Origin: Plantimonas leprariae
GTDB lineage: Bacteria; Pseudomonadota; Alphaproteobacteria; Rhizobiales; Rhizobiaceae
NCBI RefSeq assembly: GCF_008802405.1
Contig: NZ_VZDO01000016.1
Span: forward strand, 1-64,000
Length of the DNA stretch: 64,000 nt
Reading direction: 5' to 3'
The notes under the pieces are model-generated. The model did not search any database. It was not told the origin of the DNA and saw only the letters and a list, made by a program, of their open reading frames with translations. The position numbers and the translations under genes are program-made. Positions 1 through 9,488 of the stretch are shown here, piece after piece (position 1 is the stretch's first letter; each line of letters begins with the position of its first letter).

Positions 1-141
1 GTTGCTGATCGCCACCGACGAGGGCAGCGCGTCGGTCTGGTAGGCGACCGTCACATGCTTGTCGGCCGCCTGGGCGCCGAGCGACATGACGAGGGCGACC
101 GTGCCCGCGAGCGCCGCGAATAGTGTCTTCGTCCGTCGCAT
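1..141 (-). CDS. ABC transporter substrate-binding protein, N-terminal fragment
   Basis: The gene runs off the left edge; only the first 47 residues are visible, starting from an ATG at 141-139. They form a classic Sec signal peptide (MRRTK basic start, hydrophobic stretch, then AQAA cleavage region) followed by KHVTVAYQTDALPSSVAIS, which is typical of the mature start of periplasmic binding proteins of the NitT/TauT (sulfonate/taurine/nitrate) class. It would bind an organic ligand in the periplasm and deliver it to an inner-membrane ABC permease lying outside the window. It follows the sulfur-related operon on the same strand but sits 114 bp beyond the last gene, with an inverted repeat in between, so it may have its own promoter. 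The family call rests on a short stretch. Confidence 0.7.
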   Translation of the reverse strand, partial: MRRTKTLFAALAGTVALVMSLGAQAADKHVTVAYQTDALPSSVAISN

Positions 142-249
142 TCCCCGAACCCCTCTCGAAATTCCATCGTCGGCGCCCGCCCTGTTCGGGCGGTCGGCGC
201 GCCGCTCACGGCAAGAGGATGATCGAGGTCATTGAGCGAACCGAGGTAA

Positions 250-268
250 ATCTACCTATTTTGTAGAT
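250..268. promoter_or_regulatory. Inverted repeat upstream of the binding-protein gene
   Basis: ATCTAC (250-255) and GTAGAT (263-268) form a perfect 6-bp inverted repeat around an AT-rich 7-nt spacer in otherwise GC-rich sequence. It overlaps the stop codon of the upstream monooxygenase and lies about 110 bp before the ATG at 141, so it could be an operator or part of a promoter. Similar AT-rich islands precede other units of the sulfur region. Confidence 0.35.
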
Positions 269-1275
269 GTTGCGTGGAACGGTTTGCTGGCCAGCGCGGC
301 GATGTCGACGGCGTCGCGAAGGATCTGGGCGTAATCATCCGCCTCGAATTCGTATGGTAGTTCGAAGCGAAATTCCGAGACCAGCGGTAGAACCGGATCA
401 CGCGCCAGCGTCGCGAGGATTTCCTCGCCCGTGCCGACGATGTCGGCAAAGAACAACGTGCGGCGCGGCCCCTGCGGCGCAAGCGTCCGCTCGTAGCGCG
501 ATGCCGCGAAGTCGCGGTACAGCCGGCGTTTCGCTTCGGACGCGCCCTGCGTCGGGAGGATCACGCGGCCGAGCGCGACGCGCGCCGGTCGCCGGCCTGC
601 CCACGCCTGACGGAAACAACGGATCAGATTCGTCTGAGCAGTGAAGAAGTCGCTCGTCGCCTCGCCGGCGACGATGTTGCCGGTGAGGAGGTTGAAGCCG
701 GCCCGCCCCGCCCAGGCGGCCGAGCCAAGGGAGCCGCCGCCGTACCAGAGGCGATCCGTCAGCCCCGTCGCGTGCGGCCGCAGGCGCGGGACTTGGCGTC
801 CTGCCGCGTTGCCGCTCGCGGCATCGAGCGATAGCGGCGCACCCGCGAGGGCCGATGCCAGTCGTTCCGCCCGCCCGTGTCCATAGTCCGCTTCCGGGCT
901 CGGATCGACGAACTCGGCGATCAGGTCCGCGAACGGCGGCGGCCCGACCGACACTCCGACATGCAGCCGGCCGCCGGATAGTACGTCGACGGTCGACAGG
1001 TCCTCGGCGAGGCGGAACGGGTTCTCGTAGCCGAGCTGGATCACCGCGGTGCCGAGCTGGATGCGCCGGGTGCGCTGCGTCGCCGCCGCGAGGAACGTCG
1101 CGGCCGAGGAGATGCCGCGTTCCAGATGCCGTTGGCGCACCCAGGCGCTGTCGTAGCCGAGCCTCTCGCCGAGCTCGATCAGCTCGAGCGTGTCCGCGAG
1201 GCCGCGCCGCGGGTCCTCGTCGTCGTAGTTGCCCGGAACGAGAAAGGCGAGATGCTCGATGTGGGACAGGGGCAT
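256..1275 (-). CDS. LLM-class (luciferase-like) flavin-dependent monooxygenase
   Basis: This 339-residue protein has the bacterial luciferase fold signature: GLADTLELIELGERLGYDSAWVRQRH near the N-terminus, then RTRRIQLGTAVIQLGYENPFRLAEDLSTVDVLSGGRL. Such enzymes use FMNH2 from a separate reductase and O2 to oxygenate or cleave small organic molecules in the cytosol. The ATG at 1275 is preferred over one 18 bp upstream because GGAGG lies 6 nt before it, inside the longer reading frame. It is the last gene of the 9198-256 operon, 40 bp after a binding-protein gene, so its substrate is probably an imported sulfur compound. The family is certain; the substrate is inferred from context only. Confidence 0.88.
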   Translation of the reverse strand: MPLSHIEHLAFLVPGNYDDEDPRRGLADTLELIELGERLGYDSAWVRQRHLERGISSAATFLAAATQRTRRIQLGTAVIQLGYENPFRLAEDLSTVDVLSGGRLHVGVSVGPPPFADLIAEFVDPSPEADYGHGRAERLASALAGAPLSLDAASGNAAGRQVPRLRPHATGLTDRLWYGGGSLGSAAWAGRAGFNLLTGNIVAGEATSDFFTAQTNLIRCFRQAWAGRRPARVALGRVILPTQGASEAKRRLYRDFAASRYERTLAPQGPRRTLFFADIVGTGEEILATLARDPVLPLVSEFRFELPYEFEADDYAQILRDAVDIAALASKPFHATSTK

Positions 1276-1315
1276 CGCGCCTCCGGAAATCAAGGAAGCC
1301 GGGGCGCGCCCGCGC

Positions 1316-2254
1316 TCAAAACTTCGGAAGCCCCGGTGGATTGGTCTGCGAGCGTGGCAGGATCTCCTCGCCGAGCTGCCAGCGGTCGAGGGCGCGCTGC
1401 AGCGAACCGTCCTTGATCAGCGCGTTGGTGGCGGCGGTCAGGGCGTCCGCGAGGCCGGACCCCTTGCGCGTCGCGATGGCGACGTCGGAGCGCTCCGGCC
1501 AGCCGGCGCTGAGCGTTCCGAGCCGCTCGATGTTGCCGTCGCGCGCCGCGATGAAGATGAGTTGCCCGTTCGGCTGGACGATCGCGTCCGCCCGGCCGGA
1601 CCGGAGCGCGACGAGGCCCGTCGCCTCGTTGTCGAAATACTGCAGCTCCGCCGGCTTCAGCCCGGCCGCGAGGTTCCGCCGGTCCCATTCGAGGAGGATG
1701 TGCTCCTGGTTGGTGCCGGCGCCGACGATGATCCGGAGGCCGGCGATGTCCTTCGGTTCGGCGATGCGGCCGATGCCGGATCCCTTTCTCGCGAATATGC
1801 CGTGCAGGCCCTGCCGATAGGAGGAGAAGTCGAACTTCAGCTTGCGCTCCTCCGTCACTCCAACGTTGGAGATCACCGCGTCGTACTTGCCGGAGGTCAG
1901 GCCGAGCGGCCAGTCGGCCCAGGCGACGGGGACGAGGTCGAGCTTCAGGCCGAGGCTGTCCGCGACGAGCGAGGCGTAGTCGGGATCGGCGCCGATGACC
2001 GTCGCGGCATCGGTCGCGTAGGTCGCGATCGGCGGACCACCGGAGGGGTTCACGGCGACTGTCAGGTACCCGGGCCGCACGAAGGCGAAGCCTTCGGGAA
2101 CCGCGTCCACGGCCGCCGCGACCCGCTCGTGGTGGGGGCGCCCCGGCTGCTCCGGCGAAAGGTCGAAGTCGGACTGCGCCGCGGCCGGACCGTTCGCGAG
2201 AACGAGAAGGGCGAGGCCAGCGCCGGCGAGACGGGTGAAGGGTCTGAAACGCAT
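1316..2254 (-). CDS. Polar amino-acid ABC transporter substrate-binding protein (copy 2)
   Basis: A 312-residue periplasmic binding protein with a Sec signal ending around PAAAQSD. The SBP_bac_3 core is visible: [31 protein letters not shown] and VTEERKLKFDFSSYRQG, followed by the GLRIIVGAGTNQE and GLKPAELQYFDNE segments. It is a close paralogue of the next gene upstream (2332-3273), sharing nearly all of these blocks, so the two arose by tandem duplication. Both presumably serve the single fused permease/ATPase at 3369-5114. The start at 2254 gives a complete signal peptide. The ligand is expected to be a cystine-like or S-substituted cysteine, from the operon context rather than from the sequence. 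Confidence 0.9.
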   Translation of the reverse strand: MRFRPFTRLAGAGLALLVLANGPAAAQSDFDLSPEQPGRPHHERVAAAVDAVPEGFAFVRPGYLTVAVNPSGGPPIATYATDAATVIGADPDYASLVADSLGLKLDLVPVAWADWPLGLTSGKYDAVISNVGVTEERKLKFDFSSYRQGLHGIFARKGSGIGRIAEPKDIAGLRIIVGAGTNQEHILLEWDRRNLAAGLKPAELQYFDNEATGLVALRSGRADAIVQPNGQLIFIAARDGNIERLGTLSAGWPERSDVAIATRKGSGLADALTAATNALIKDGSLQRALDRWQLGEEILPRSQTNPPGLPKF

Positions 2255-2331
2255 CCGACTGGTGCTCCGAACACTGCGATGGCGAGGGGCGCCGCGCCGG
2301 GAGAGGAACCGGCGCGGCGCGTTGCCGGCCG

Positions 2332-3273
2332 TCAGCTCTTCGGCAGGCCGGCCGGGTTGGTGCGGGACTCCTTCACGGCCTCGGCCGACAGGTTCCAGCG
2401 CGCCAGCACCTTGGCGTAGTTGCCGTTGGCGATCTGGGCGTTGATCGCGGCGGTGATCGCGTCGGCGAGGCCGGCGCCCTTCTTCGTGGTGACGGCGATC
2501 TCCGCGGTTTGCGGCCAGCCGCCGGAGAATGTGCCGACGAGGCGCGTCTTGCCGCTGCGGGCCGCCTTGAAGGCGGAGGTGGAGTTCGGCCCGAGATAGG
2601 CGTCGATGCGGCCGGACTCGAGCGCCAGATCCTGCACCGCCTCGTCGTCGTAGTAGGAGATGTCGGCGGACTTCAGGCCCTTTGCCTCGTTCGCCTTCGA
2701 CCAGCGGATGAGGATCTCCTCCTGGTTCGTGCCGGAGGAAACGGCGATCTTCAGGCCGGCGACGTCCTCCGGCTTCTCGATCTTTCCGATCTCGCTGTCC
2801 GTCGCGACGTAGAAGCCGAGGAGGTCGGCGCGGTAGGTGGAGAAGTCGAACTTCTCCTTGCGCGCTTCCGTCACCGTGACGTTGCTGACGACGGCGTCGT
2901 ATTTGCCGGAGGTGACGCCGAGCGGCCAGTCGGCCCAGGCGACGCCGACGACCTTCAGCTTCAGGCCGAGGCTGTCGGCGACGAGCTGGGCGAGGTCGGG
3001 CTCGCCGCCAACGGGCGTTTCGGTGTCGGTGGCGTAGACGGAGAAGGGCAGGTTGCCGGGGTTCGTGGCGACGGTGAACGTCCCCGGCGTCACGAACTGG
3101 TACGCCTTCGGCAGGAGGTCGATCGCCGCCTGGACGGGCTCGGCCCGGATCCGGTCCGGCTGCTCGGGGCTGAGGTCGACCTTGAGGTCGTCGGCGCGGG
3201 CGCCGGCCGCAAGTCCGAGCGTCAGGCTCAGTGCGAAGGCCGCCGACAGGGCGCGCGGAGAGAATGAAGGCAC
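2332..3273 (-). CDS. Polar amino-acid ABC transporter substrate-binding protein (copy 1)
   Basis: A 313-residue SBP_bac_3 protein with a Sec signal peptide (hydrophobic run then AAGARAD). It carries [36 protein letters not shown] and the [18 protein letters not shown] segment. The paralogue at 1316-2254 matches it block by block, including the unusual FxLSPEQPxR start of the mature protein. It sits 95 bp after the fused permease/ATPase gene, which it must partner. Two binding proteins per translocator usually means two related ligands; the Bacillus TcyJ/TcyK pair is the known parallel in a cystine/S-alkylcysteine locus. Confidence 0.92.
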   Translation of the reverse strand: MPSFSPRALSAAFALSLTLGLAAGARADDLKVDLSPEQPDRIRAEPVQAAIDLLPKAYQFVTPGTFTVATNPGNLPFSVYATDTETPVGGEPDLAQLVADSLGLKLKVVGVAWADWPLGVTSGKYDAVVSNVTVTEARKEKFDFSTYRADLLGFYVATDSEIGKIEKPEDVAGLKIAVSSGTNQEEILIRWSKANEAKGLKSADISYYDDEAVQDLALESGRIDAYLGPNSTSAFKAARSGKTRLVGTFSGGWPQTAEIAVTTKKGAGLADAITAAINAQIANGNYAKVLARWNLSAEAVKESRTNPAGLPKS

Positions 3274-3368
3274 GGCGTGTCTCCTTGGGTTCGTTCCGGG
3301 ATGGGCATGCGACCGTCCGGACCACTGAAGGGCCCGAACGGATCTTGCGGCGGCGCGCCTGTCGGCGT

Positions 3369-5114
3369 TCAGAGCACCTTGGCGAGGAAGGCGCCCGTGC
3401 GCGGGTGCTTCGGCACGCCGAGGACCTCGGCAGGCGAACCGGATTCCAGCACCTCGCCGGCTTCCATGAACACCACGCGGTCGGCGACCTGGCGGGCGAA
3501 GCCGATCTCGTGCGTCACCACGACCAGCGTCGTGCCGGTGCGGGCGAGCTCGCGGATCACGTCGAGCACCTCGCCGACGAGCTCCGGGTCGAGCGCCGAA
3601 GTCGGCTCGTCGAACAGGAGCACCTTCGGCCGCAGCGCCAAGGCCCTCGCGATCGCGACGCGCTGCTGCTGGCCGCCGGACAGCTGGCGCGGATAGCTGC
3701 CGGCCTTGTCAGAGAGACCGACGCGGGCGAGGAGCTCGCGGCCGAACGCCTGCGCTTCCGCCCGGCTCGATCGGCCCGTGGCGACCGGCGCTTCCGCGAC
3801 GTTCTCCAACGCCGTCATGTGCGGGAACAGGTTGAAGCTCTGGAACACCATGCCAACGTCGGCGCGGCGCTTCAGGATATCCCGTTCCTGCAGCTCGTAG
3901 AGCGTGTCGCCGTCGCGGCGGTAGCCGATCAGCTCGCCGTCGACGGCGACGAGACCCGCGTCGACGCGCTCCAGGTGGTTGATCGTGCGGAGCAGCGTCG
4001 ACTTGCCGGAGCCCGACGGCCCGAGGATCGCGGTGACGCTGCCGGGCGGCAGGGACAACGATACGTCCTTCAGCACGGCGAGCTCGCCGAACCGCTTCGA
4101 GACGTTGCGGATCTCGACCGCCGCACCCGCCGAGGACGGGTCGACCCGGAGCGGCGCGAGGCTCCGCTCGTTTGCGGCTCGGGCGCCGAAGAGCTTGGAG
4201 AAGACCGACGGCGGTGGGTTGCGCAGGGCGCCGCGGGCGTAGTGCCGCTCGACGGATCGCTGGACCAGCGACAGGACGGTGAGGATCACCAGGTACCAGA
4301 CGGTCGCGACCATCAGGAGCGGGATCACCTCGAGGTTGCGCCGGTAGATCACCTGCACCGTGTAGAACAGCTCGGGCAGCGCGATGATGTAAACCTGCGA
4401 GGTGCCCTTCGCGAGGCCGATGATCTCGTTGAAGGCGGCCGGCAGGATCGAGCGCATCGCCTGCGGCAGGACGATGCGCCGCGCCTGATGCGTGCGCGGC
4501 AGGCCGAGGGCGGAGGCGGCTTCGGTCTGCCCTTGGTCGACCGACAGGATGCCGCCGCGGATGATTTCGGCCGAATAGGCGGCCTGGTTTAGGGTCAATC
4601 CGATGATCGCGGCGGCGAAGGGCGTGACGAGCTGCGTCGTCGACCAGGACGCGAAGGTGATGTCGGTATAGGGCACGCCGAGGCGCACCGTCTCGTAGAG
4701 GTAGCCGAGGTTGTTGAGGATCAGGAGCAGCACGATCAGTGGGATCGAGCGGAAGAGCCAGACGTAGGCGAAGGCCACTGCGGAGACGACCGGCGGCCCC
4801 GAGACGCGCGCCAGCGCCAGAAGCGTTCCGCAGGCGAAGCCGAGCGCGGTTCCGAGCGCGGTGAGAAGCAGCGTGCGGCCGAGGCCCACGAGGATCGGCT
4901 CGGCAAAGAACCATTGCGCGAAGACGTCCCAACCCCAGCGCGGATTGGTCAGTGTCGACTGGATGCAGGCGACGACGACCAGAAGCGCCGCGACGGTGCC
5001 GACGGTGCGCCAGGGATGGCGGGCGGGCACGATGCGGAGCCGCGGGCGCCCGGCTGGCTCGCCTGTCGCGGCCGAGCCGCCGAAGCGGTCGGCGAAGGGT
5101 GCGGAAAGGCTCAT
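3369..5114 (-). CDS. Fused amino-acid ABC transporter permease and ATP-binding protein
   Basis: The 581-residue protein joins a HisM/TcyL-type permease (about residues 35-300, with several membrane segments and the EAA-like loop [20 protein letters not shown]) to a complete ABC ATPase. The ATPase has Walker [10 protein letters not shown] at about 362-370, the signature LSGGQ near 475 and Walker B LLFDEP near 500, followed by the H-loop VVVTHE. Homodimers would give a full importer from one gene. The ATG at 5114 overlaps the stop of the GNAT gene by 4 bp (ATGA), indicating translational coupling. Longer in-frame starts upstream lie inside the GNAT gene and are not credible. Substrate is inferred as a cystine or S-substituted cysteine. 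Confidence 0.92.
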   Translation of the reverse strand: MSLSAPFADRFGGSAATGEPAGRPRLRIVPARHPWRTVGTVAALLVVVACIQSTLTNPRWGWDVFAQWFFAEPILVGLGRTLLLTALGTALGFACGTLLALARVSGPPVVSAVAFAYVWLFRSIPLIVLLLILNNLGYLYETVRLGVPYTDITFASWSTTQLVTPFAAAIIGLTLNQAAYSAEIIRGGILSVDQGQTEAASALGLPRTHQARRIVLPQAMRSILPAAFNEIIGLAKGTSQVYIIALPELFYTVQVIYRRNLEVIPLLMVATVWYLVILTVLSLVQRSVERHYARGALRNPPPSVFSKLFGARAANERSLAPLRVDPSSAGAAVEIRNVSKRFGELAVLKDVSLSLPPGSVTAILGPSGSGKSTLLRTINHLERVDAGLVAVDGELIGYRRDGDTLYELQERDILKRRADVGMVFQSFNLFPHMTALENVAEAPVATGRSSRAEAQAFGRELLARVGLSDKAGSYPRQLSGGQQQRVAIARALALRPKVLLFDEPTSALDPELVGEVLDVIRELARTGTTLVVVTHEIGFARQVADRVVFMEAGEVLESGSPAEVLGVPKHPRTGAFLAKVL

Positions 5115-5671
5115 CGGGCGGCCGCCTCCGGAGGTGTCGCGGTCTGCTGCAGGGGTAGAGCGACCGCGCTCGCCGCTCGAGGTGCGGGGTGCCGCAGCTC
5201 CTTCTCGAACGGCAGGTGGCGATAGGTTTCCGGATCGGCGGCGACGTCGAACAGCGCCGTGTAGCCGAGCGACAGGTAGAGCCGGACGGCTTCCGGCTGG
5301 CGGAAGCCGGTGGTGAGGTAGAAGCGGTCGTAGCCTTGGCGAAGGGCCTGGGCTTCGAGTTCCGCGAGCACGGCGGCGGCAAGTCCCTGGCGGCGCAGGT
5401 CGCGGCGCGTCCACATGCGCTTCACTTCCGCCGTGCGCTCGTCGAAGCGCTTGAAGGCGCCGCCCGCGATCGTCTGTCCGTCGCGCAGGACGAGCAGGAA
5501 GTTGCCGTCCGGCGGGGCGAAGGCTTCCGGCGGATAGCGGTTCAGCTCCTCCGCCGCGCCGGCGGCATTGAAGAAGTTCCCGTAGCGGTGGTCGTATTCG
5601 CGGATCAGGTCGTCGATCAGCGGCCGGGCCAGCGGATCGAGCGGGGTCGTCGCCAGGATGACGTCAGGCAT
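5111..5671 (-). CDS. GNAT-family N-acetyltransferase
   Basis: A 186-residue acetyltransferase with the acetyl-CoA pyrophosphate loop RRQGLA at residues 93-98 and the family's YLSLGY segment near the C-terminus. The last 20 or so residues are a low-complexity Ala/Pro tail. GNAT enzymes move an acetyl group from acetyl-CoA to an amine. It is coupled on both sides: it overlaps the M20 deacylase by 8 bp and the transporter by 4 bp. An acetylase beside a deacylase and flavin monooxygenases is the arrangement of the S-substituted-cysteine salvage loci, where the amine of the substrate is acetylated before S-oxygenation. That role is inference; the enzyme class is clear. Confidence 0.87.
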   Translation of the reverse strand: MPDVILATTPLDPLARPLIDDLIREYDHRYGNFFNAAGAAEELNRYPPEAFAPPDGNFLLVLRDGQTIAGGAFKRFDERTAEVKRMWTRRDLRRQGLAAAVLAELEAQALRQGYDRFYLTTGFRQPEAVRLYLSLGYTALFDVAADPETYRHLPFEKELRHPAPRAASAVALPLQQTATPPEAAAR

Positions 5672-6842
5672 CCGATGCCTCCAGGAAGGTTTCCGTCAGC
5701 GTCGCCCAGTAGACGGCGGCCGGTTCGATGACGGCGTCGTTGAAGTCGTAGCGGGAGCTGTGGAGCGGGGCGCTGTCGCCGTTGCCGACGAAGAGGTAGC
5801 TGCCCGGCCGCGCCTCGAGCATGAAGGCGAAGTCCTCGCTCGCGGTGCGGGGCGCGAAATCGGGCACGATGCCCGGTTCCCCGAAGGCTTCGAGGGCGAC
5901 GTTCCGGGCGAACCGGGTCTCGGCCTCGTGGTTCGTGACGCTCGGAAAGCCGTGCTTCCATTCGATCTCGGCGCTCGCGCCGAGGCTTTCGGCCTGGAGC
6001 GTCGCGATCGTCTTCACCCGTCTTTCCAGGAGCGTGCGGATCTCCGGCCGGAAGGCTCGCGTCGTCAGCAGCATTTCGACCGCGTCGGGAATGACGTTGG
6101 CGGCCGCGCCGCCGTGGATCGAGCCGACCGTCACCACCGCCAGATCGAGCGGCGCGGCGTTGCGCGAGACGATGGTCTGGAGGCTTGTCACGACATGGGC
6201 CGCCACCACCACCGGATCGACCGCGGCATGCGGCTCGGCGCCATGCCCGCCGCGCCCGCGCACCCGGATGCGCGCCCAGTCGACGGACGCCATCGCCGGG
6301 CCGGCAACGAAGCCGAAGCGACCGGCCGAAACACCCGGCCAGTTGTGGAGCCCGAACACCGCATCGCAGGGAAAGCGCTCGAACAGGCCGTCGTCGATCA
6401 TCCGCCGCGCGCCTTGCCCGATCTCCTCGGCCGGCTGGAAGATGAGGTTCAGCGTGCCGGAGAAGCGGCCCTCCTCGGCCAGATACCGCGCGGCGGCGAG
6501 GAGGATCGAGGTGTGCCCATCGTGGCCACAGGCGTGCATCGCGCCGGCGGTGGCGCTGGCGTGGGGCAGGCCGGTTTCTTCGGCGATCGGCAGCGCGTCC
6601 ATGTCGGCGCGGATGCCGAGCGAGCGTTTGCCATGGCCGCGCCGGAGCGTGCCGACCAGTCCCGTGCCGCCGATACCGCGCGAGACCTCGTAGCCCCAGC
6701 TCGCCAGCAGCCCGGCCACCTTGTCGGAGGTGCGCTCCTCCTGGAAGGCGAGCTCCGGGTACCGGTGGAGATCGTGGCGCAAGGCGACGAACTCGCCGGC
6801 ATTAGCGGAGATCGCCTCGGCCGGGGAAGTGCGAGCGCTCAT
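5664..6842 (-). CDS. M20-family amidohydrolase (N-acyl amino-acid deacylase)
   Basis: The 392-residue metallohydrolase shows the di-metal motifs of M20D peptidases/aminoacylases: RADMDALP near 79-85, HACGHDGH at 103-110 with Cys105 and His107, PAEE at 137-140 with the catalytic Glu, and a late [10 protein letters not shown] block holding the last His ligand. These enzymes remove acyl groups from N-acyl amino acids in the cytosol. The ATG at 6842 overlaps the stop of the upstream NtaA-type monooxygenase by 4 bp. In context it would deacetylate N-acetylcysteine or a related product after oxygenation, as SndA does in Bacillus. No missing ligand was seen. Confidence 0.9.
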   Translation of the reverse strand: MSARTSPAEAISANAGEFVALRHDLHRYPELAFQEERTSDKVAGLLASWGYEVSRGIGGTGLVGTLRRGHGKRSLGIRADMDALPIAEETGLPHASATAGAMHACGHDGHTSILLAAARYLAEEGRFSGTLNLIFQPAEEIGQGARRMIDDGLFERFPCDAVFGLHNWPGVSAGRFGFVAGPAMASVDWARIRVRGRGGHGAEPHAAVDPVVVAAHVVTSLQTIVSRNAAPLDLAVVTVGSIHGGAAANVIPDAVEMLLTTRAFRPEIRTLLERRVKTIATLQAESLGASAEIEWKHGFPSVTNHEAETRFARNVALEAFGEPGIVPDFAPRTASEDFAFMLEARPGSYLFVGNGDSAPLHSSRYDFNDAVIEPAAVYWATLTETFLEASDA

Positions 6843-8182
6843 GCCGACACGCGCGGCGCCGCCGCTTCGGCCGGCGAGCGATGGCGGCTCGCCTTGCGCG
6901 ACAGGCCGAGATTGCCGCGCAGCGTCGGCTCGGCCAGGGCACGGTCGTAGACGCCGCGCGCTTCCAGCGCCGGGACGACGTGGCGCTCGAAGTCCTCCAG
7001 CCCCTCGGCCGAGACCGGGAAGCCGACGATGAAGCCGTCCGCCGCGCCTTCCTCCACCCACCGGACGATGGTTTCGGCCACCTCCTCGCCGGAGCCGAGG
7101 AAGTTCGGGCGCGGTGTCGCCGCCTCGCGCGCTGCCTCGCCCAAGGTGAGACCCTTGTCTCGCGCCTCACGCTTGATCCGGTCAGTGGTGGAGCGGAAGC
7201 TGTTCTCGCCGATCGTTCCGAGTTCGGGGAAGGGGGCGTCGGGATCGTACTGCGCGAAGTCGTGATGATCGAAGAAGCGGCCGAGATAGGCGAGGGCGTC
7301 GGGCAAGGAGACGAGGTCGCGGACGATCTCGTACTTGCGCTCGGCTTCCTCGCGCGTCCCGCCGACGATCGGGTGGATGCCCGGCAGCACCTTCACCTCG
7401 TCCGAGGTGCGGCCGTGCGCGACCGCGCTGGCTCTGACTTGATTGCGGAACGCCCGCGTTTCCTCCAGCGACGGCGAATGGGTGAACACCGCGTCGGCGT
7501 ATTTGCCCGCCAGCTTCACCCCGTCCTCGGACGAGCCGGCCTGGAAGATCACCGGCTGCCCCTGTGCCGAGCGCTGGATGTTCAGCGGTCCCTCGACCTG
7601 GAAGAAGCGCCCCTTGTGGTCGAGCCGGTGCAGCTTGTCCCGTTCGAAGAAGGTGCCGCTCTCGCGGTCGCGCGGGAAGGCGTCGTCGTCCCACGAGTCC
7701 CAGAGCCCCTGCGTCACTTCGAGGTATTCGTCGGCGATCTCGTAGCGGAGCGCATGATCAGGATGCGGCCGGCCGTAGTTCCGTCCCGAGCCCTCCAGCG
7801 GCGTCGTCACGACGTTCCAGCCGGCGCGGCCCCCTGAGATCAGGTCGAGCGAGGCGAACTGGCGGGCGATCGTGAACGGGTCGCTGTAGGAGGTCGAGAC
7901 GGTGCCGGCGAGGCCGATGCGCGAAGTGGTCGTCGCGAGCGCCGAGAGGATCGTCAGCGGCTCGAAGCGGTTGAGGAAGTGCGGGATCGACTTCTCGTTG
8001 ATGTAGAGACCGTCGGCGACGAAGACGAAGCCGAAGCCCGCGCTCTCCGCACGGCGCGCCTGGTCGACGTAGAAGCCGAGGTTGACGCTGGCGTCGGCCG
8101 GGCCGGACGGGTGCCGCCACGAGTTCATGTTGCCGCCGGCGCCGTGGAGCATCAGGCCGAGGATGACGCGCTTGGCCGTCAT
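6839..8182 (-). CDS. NtaA/DmoA-type FMN-dependent monooxygenase
   Basis: A 447-residue luciferase-like enzyme of the NtaA/SnaA/DszA/DmoA group. Diagnostic segments are [37 protein letters not shown], then [33 protein letters not shown] and a C-terminal GADGF-like block before ALEARGVYD. Members are FMNH2-dependent and cleave C-N or C-S bonds of metabolites such as nitrilotriacetate, dimethyl sulfide or S-substituted cysteines. The ATG at 8182 has GGAG 8 nt upstream, and 17 bp separate it from the preceding gene. It corresponds in position and family to CmoJ/YxeK of the Bacillus loci. The exact substrate is not readable from sequence. Confidence 0.92.
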   Translation of the reverse strand: MTAKRVILGLMLHGAGGNMNSWRHPSGPADASVNLGFYVDQARRAESAGFGFVFVADGLYINEKSIPHFLNRFEPLTILSALATTTSRIGLAGTVSTSYSDPFTIARQFASLDLISGGRAGWNVVTTPLEGSGRNYGRPHPDHALRYEIADEYLEVTQGLWDSWDDDAFPRDRESGTFFERDKLHRLDHKGRFFQVEGPLNIQRSAQGQPVIFQAGSSEDGVKLAGKYADAVFTHSPSLEETRAFRNQVRASAVAHGRTSDEVKVLPGIHPIVGGTREEAERKYEIVRDLVSLPDALAYLGRFFDHHDFAQYDPDAPFPELGTIGENSFRSTTDRIKREARDKGLTLGEAAREAATPRPNFLGSGEEVAETIVRWVEEGAADGFIVGFPVSAEGLEDFERHVVPALEARGVYDRALAEPTLRGNLGLSRKASRHRSPAEAAAPRVSA

Positions 8183-8199
8183 GGCAATTCTCCTTCGTC

Positions 8200-9198
8200 T
8201 CAGGCCGCGAGCGGCCGGACTTGGCCGGCAAGAAGCTCGATCGAGGCGAGACGGGCGGCGAAGTCGGCCACCGGCGTGTCGATCACGAACTCCTCGACCC
8301 CGAGGCGACGCTGGATCGCGGCGAGCGCGGCGTGAACCTCCCCCGGGGTGCCCGCGACGATCTCCGGGCGGTTCTCCTCGACGCGTTCGGGCCGGACGCC
8401 GGCCTGCCGCGCAAACTCGTCCACCGCTTCCAGCGAAGGCAGGTTCACCGCCCGCCCGCCCGGCAGGTGCGCCTTGAAGATCCTGATATTCTCGACCTGC
8501 CGACGCGCCGAGTGACCCGTTTCGGCTACAAGCGCGAACACGGCGAGGAGCGGATTGCGGCCGGCGATCGCCTCGTAGGCCGCGAACGAGCGCTCGGCCT
8601 CGGCGGGGTCGCCGTTGAGGTGGCCGGCATGGCAGAACAGCCAGCCCTGGCGGGCCGCGAGCTCGGCGCTGGCGACGCCCGCGCCGAGCAGGATGCGCTC
8701 CGGCGCTTGCCGCGGTTCGGGAAAGGCGAGGGCGCCGGCGAGACGATGATCGGATGGGACGCCGACGCCGAGGAACGCGTCGAGGTCGGCAAGCTGCCGC
8801 TCGAAATCGGGCGGCCCGCCGTCCCGGCCGTCCTTGAGGGCGAGGGTGGAGAAGGGCAGCCCGCCCGGCGCCTTGCCGATGCCGAGGTCGACGCGGCCGG
8901 GGCTGAGCGCCGCGAGGACGCGGAACACTTCCGCGACCTTGTAGGGCGCGTAGTGCTGCAGCATGACGCCGCCCGTGCCGACGCGGATGCGGCGCGTCCG
9001 GGCCAGGATGTGGGCGACCACGACTTCAGGCGCGGAACTGGCGAGGTTCGGATTGCCGTGGTGCTCCGCGATCCAGTAGCGGTGGTAGCCGAGCCGGTCG
9101 GCGGCTTCGGCTGCCTCGACGGTACTAGCCAGCGCTTCGGCGGCACTCGCTCCTTCCGCGATCGGACTCTTGTCTAAAAGGCTCAGCCGGTAGGACAT
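8200..9198 (-). CDS. MsnO8-family LLM-class oxidoreductase
   Basis: This 332-residue luciferase-like protein begins with [12 protein letters not shown] and [17 protein letters not shown], then [22 protein letters not shown] and [16 protein letters not shown], the hallmarks of the MsnO8/YtmO subgroup. It would act with reduced flavin in the cytosol. The start at 9198 removes a 38-residue unmatched extension. It is the first gene of the operon running to 256, with an AT-rich inverted repeat upstream. YtmO (CmoO) of Bacillus subtilis belongs to the same subgroup and lies in the ytm operon with the same companion families, which strengthens the pathway reading. Confidence 0.9.
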   Translation of the reverse strand: MSYRLSLLDKSPIAEGASAAEALASTVEAAEAADRLGYHRYWIAEHHGNPNLASSAPEVVVAHILARTRRIRVGTGGVMLQHYAPYKVAEVFRVLAALSPGRVDLGIGKAPGGLPFSTLALKDGRDGGPPDFERQLADLDAFLGVGVPSDHRLAGALAFPEPRQAPERILLGAGVASAELAARQGWLFCHAGHLNGDPAEAERSFAAYEAIAGRNPLLAVFALVAETGHSARRQVENIRIFKAHLPGGRAVNLPSLEAVDEFARQAGVRPERVEENRPEIVAGTPGEVHAALAAIQRRLGVEEFVIDTPVADFAARLASIELLAGQVRPLAA

Positions 9199-9311
9199 CG
9201 TCGTCGTTTCCTGTCGCAGCCTCGCCGGGCGAAGGTTCCCATGTCCGCGTCGCGAACCATCGGGAGACGGTCTCGCATCGGTGACGCAAGGCCCAACTCG
9301 ATGCGTCCCCA

Positions 9312-9350
9312 CGAGCTATCGGTATATTAATTTCATAGACTGATAGCTCG
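9312..9350. promoter_or_regulatory. AT-rich inverted repeat, probable operator/promoter of the 9198-256 operon
   Basis: CGAGCTATC (9312-9320) and GATAGCTCG (9342-9350) are perfect 9-bp inverted arms around a 21-nt AT-rich spacer. The whole element lies 114-152 bp upstream of the first gene of the operon, in a 290-bp gap that otherwise holds nothing recognisable. Size and symmetry suit a dimeric regulator such as LysR or GntR. No regulator gene is adjacent, so the binder is unknown. Confidence 0.5.
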
Positions 9351-9488
9351 CAAAGGACGCGATGGCCGGTCTCGGGCGGCAGGAGAAATAAACGTCTCGC
9401 TCAGACCGCAATCTTGGATTGCCCTTCGGTCGCTCCGCCAGCTCGTATCGGCGCGCGGGGGGCGGTCGATGCTGCCACCCGCTTCGAC

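Noticed and set aside
1229-2419. Long plus-strand ORF of 396 codons opposite the binding-protein genes
   Set aside because: Composition is the arginine/glutamate/aspartate-rich type expected of antisense frames in GC-rich genes, and both real genes on the other strand have signal peptides and domains.
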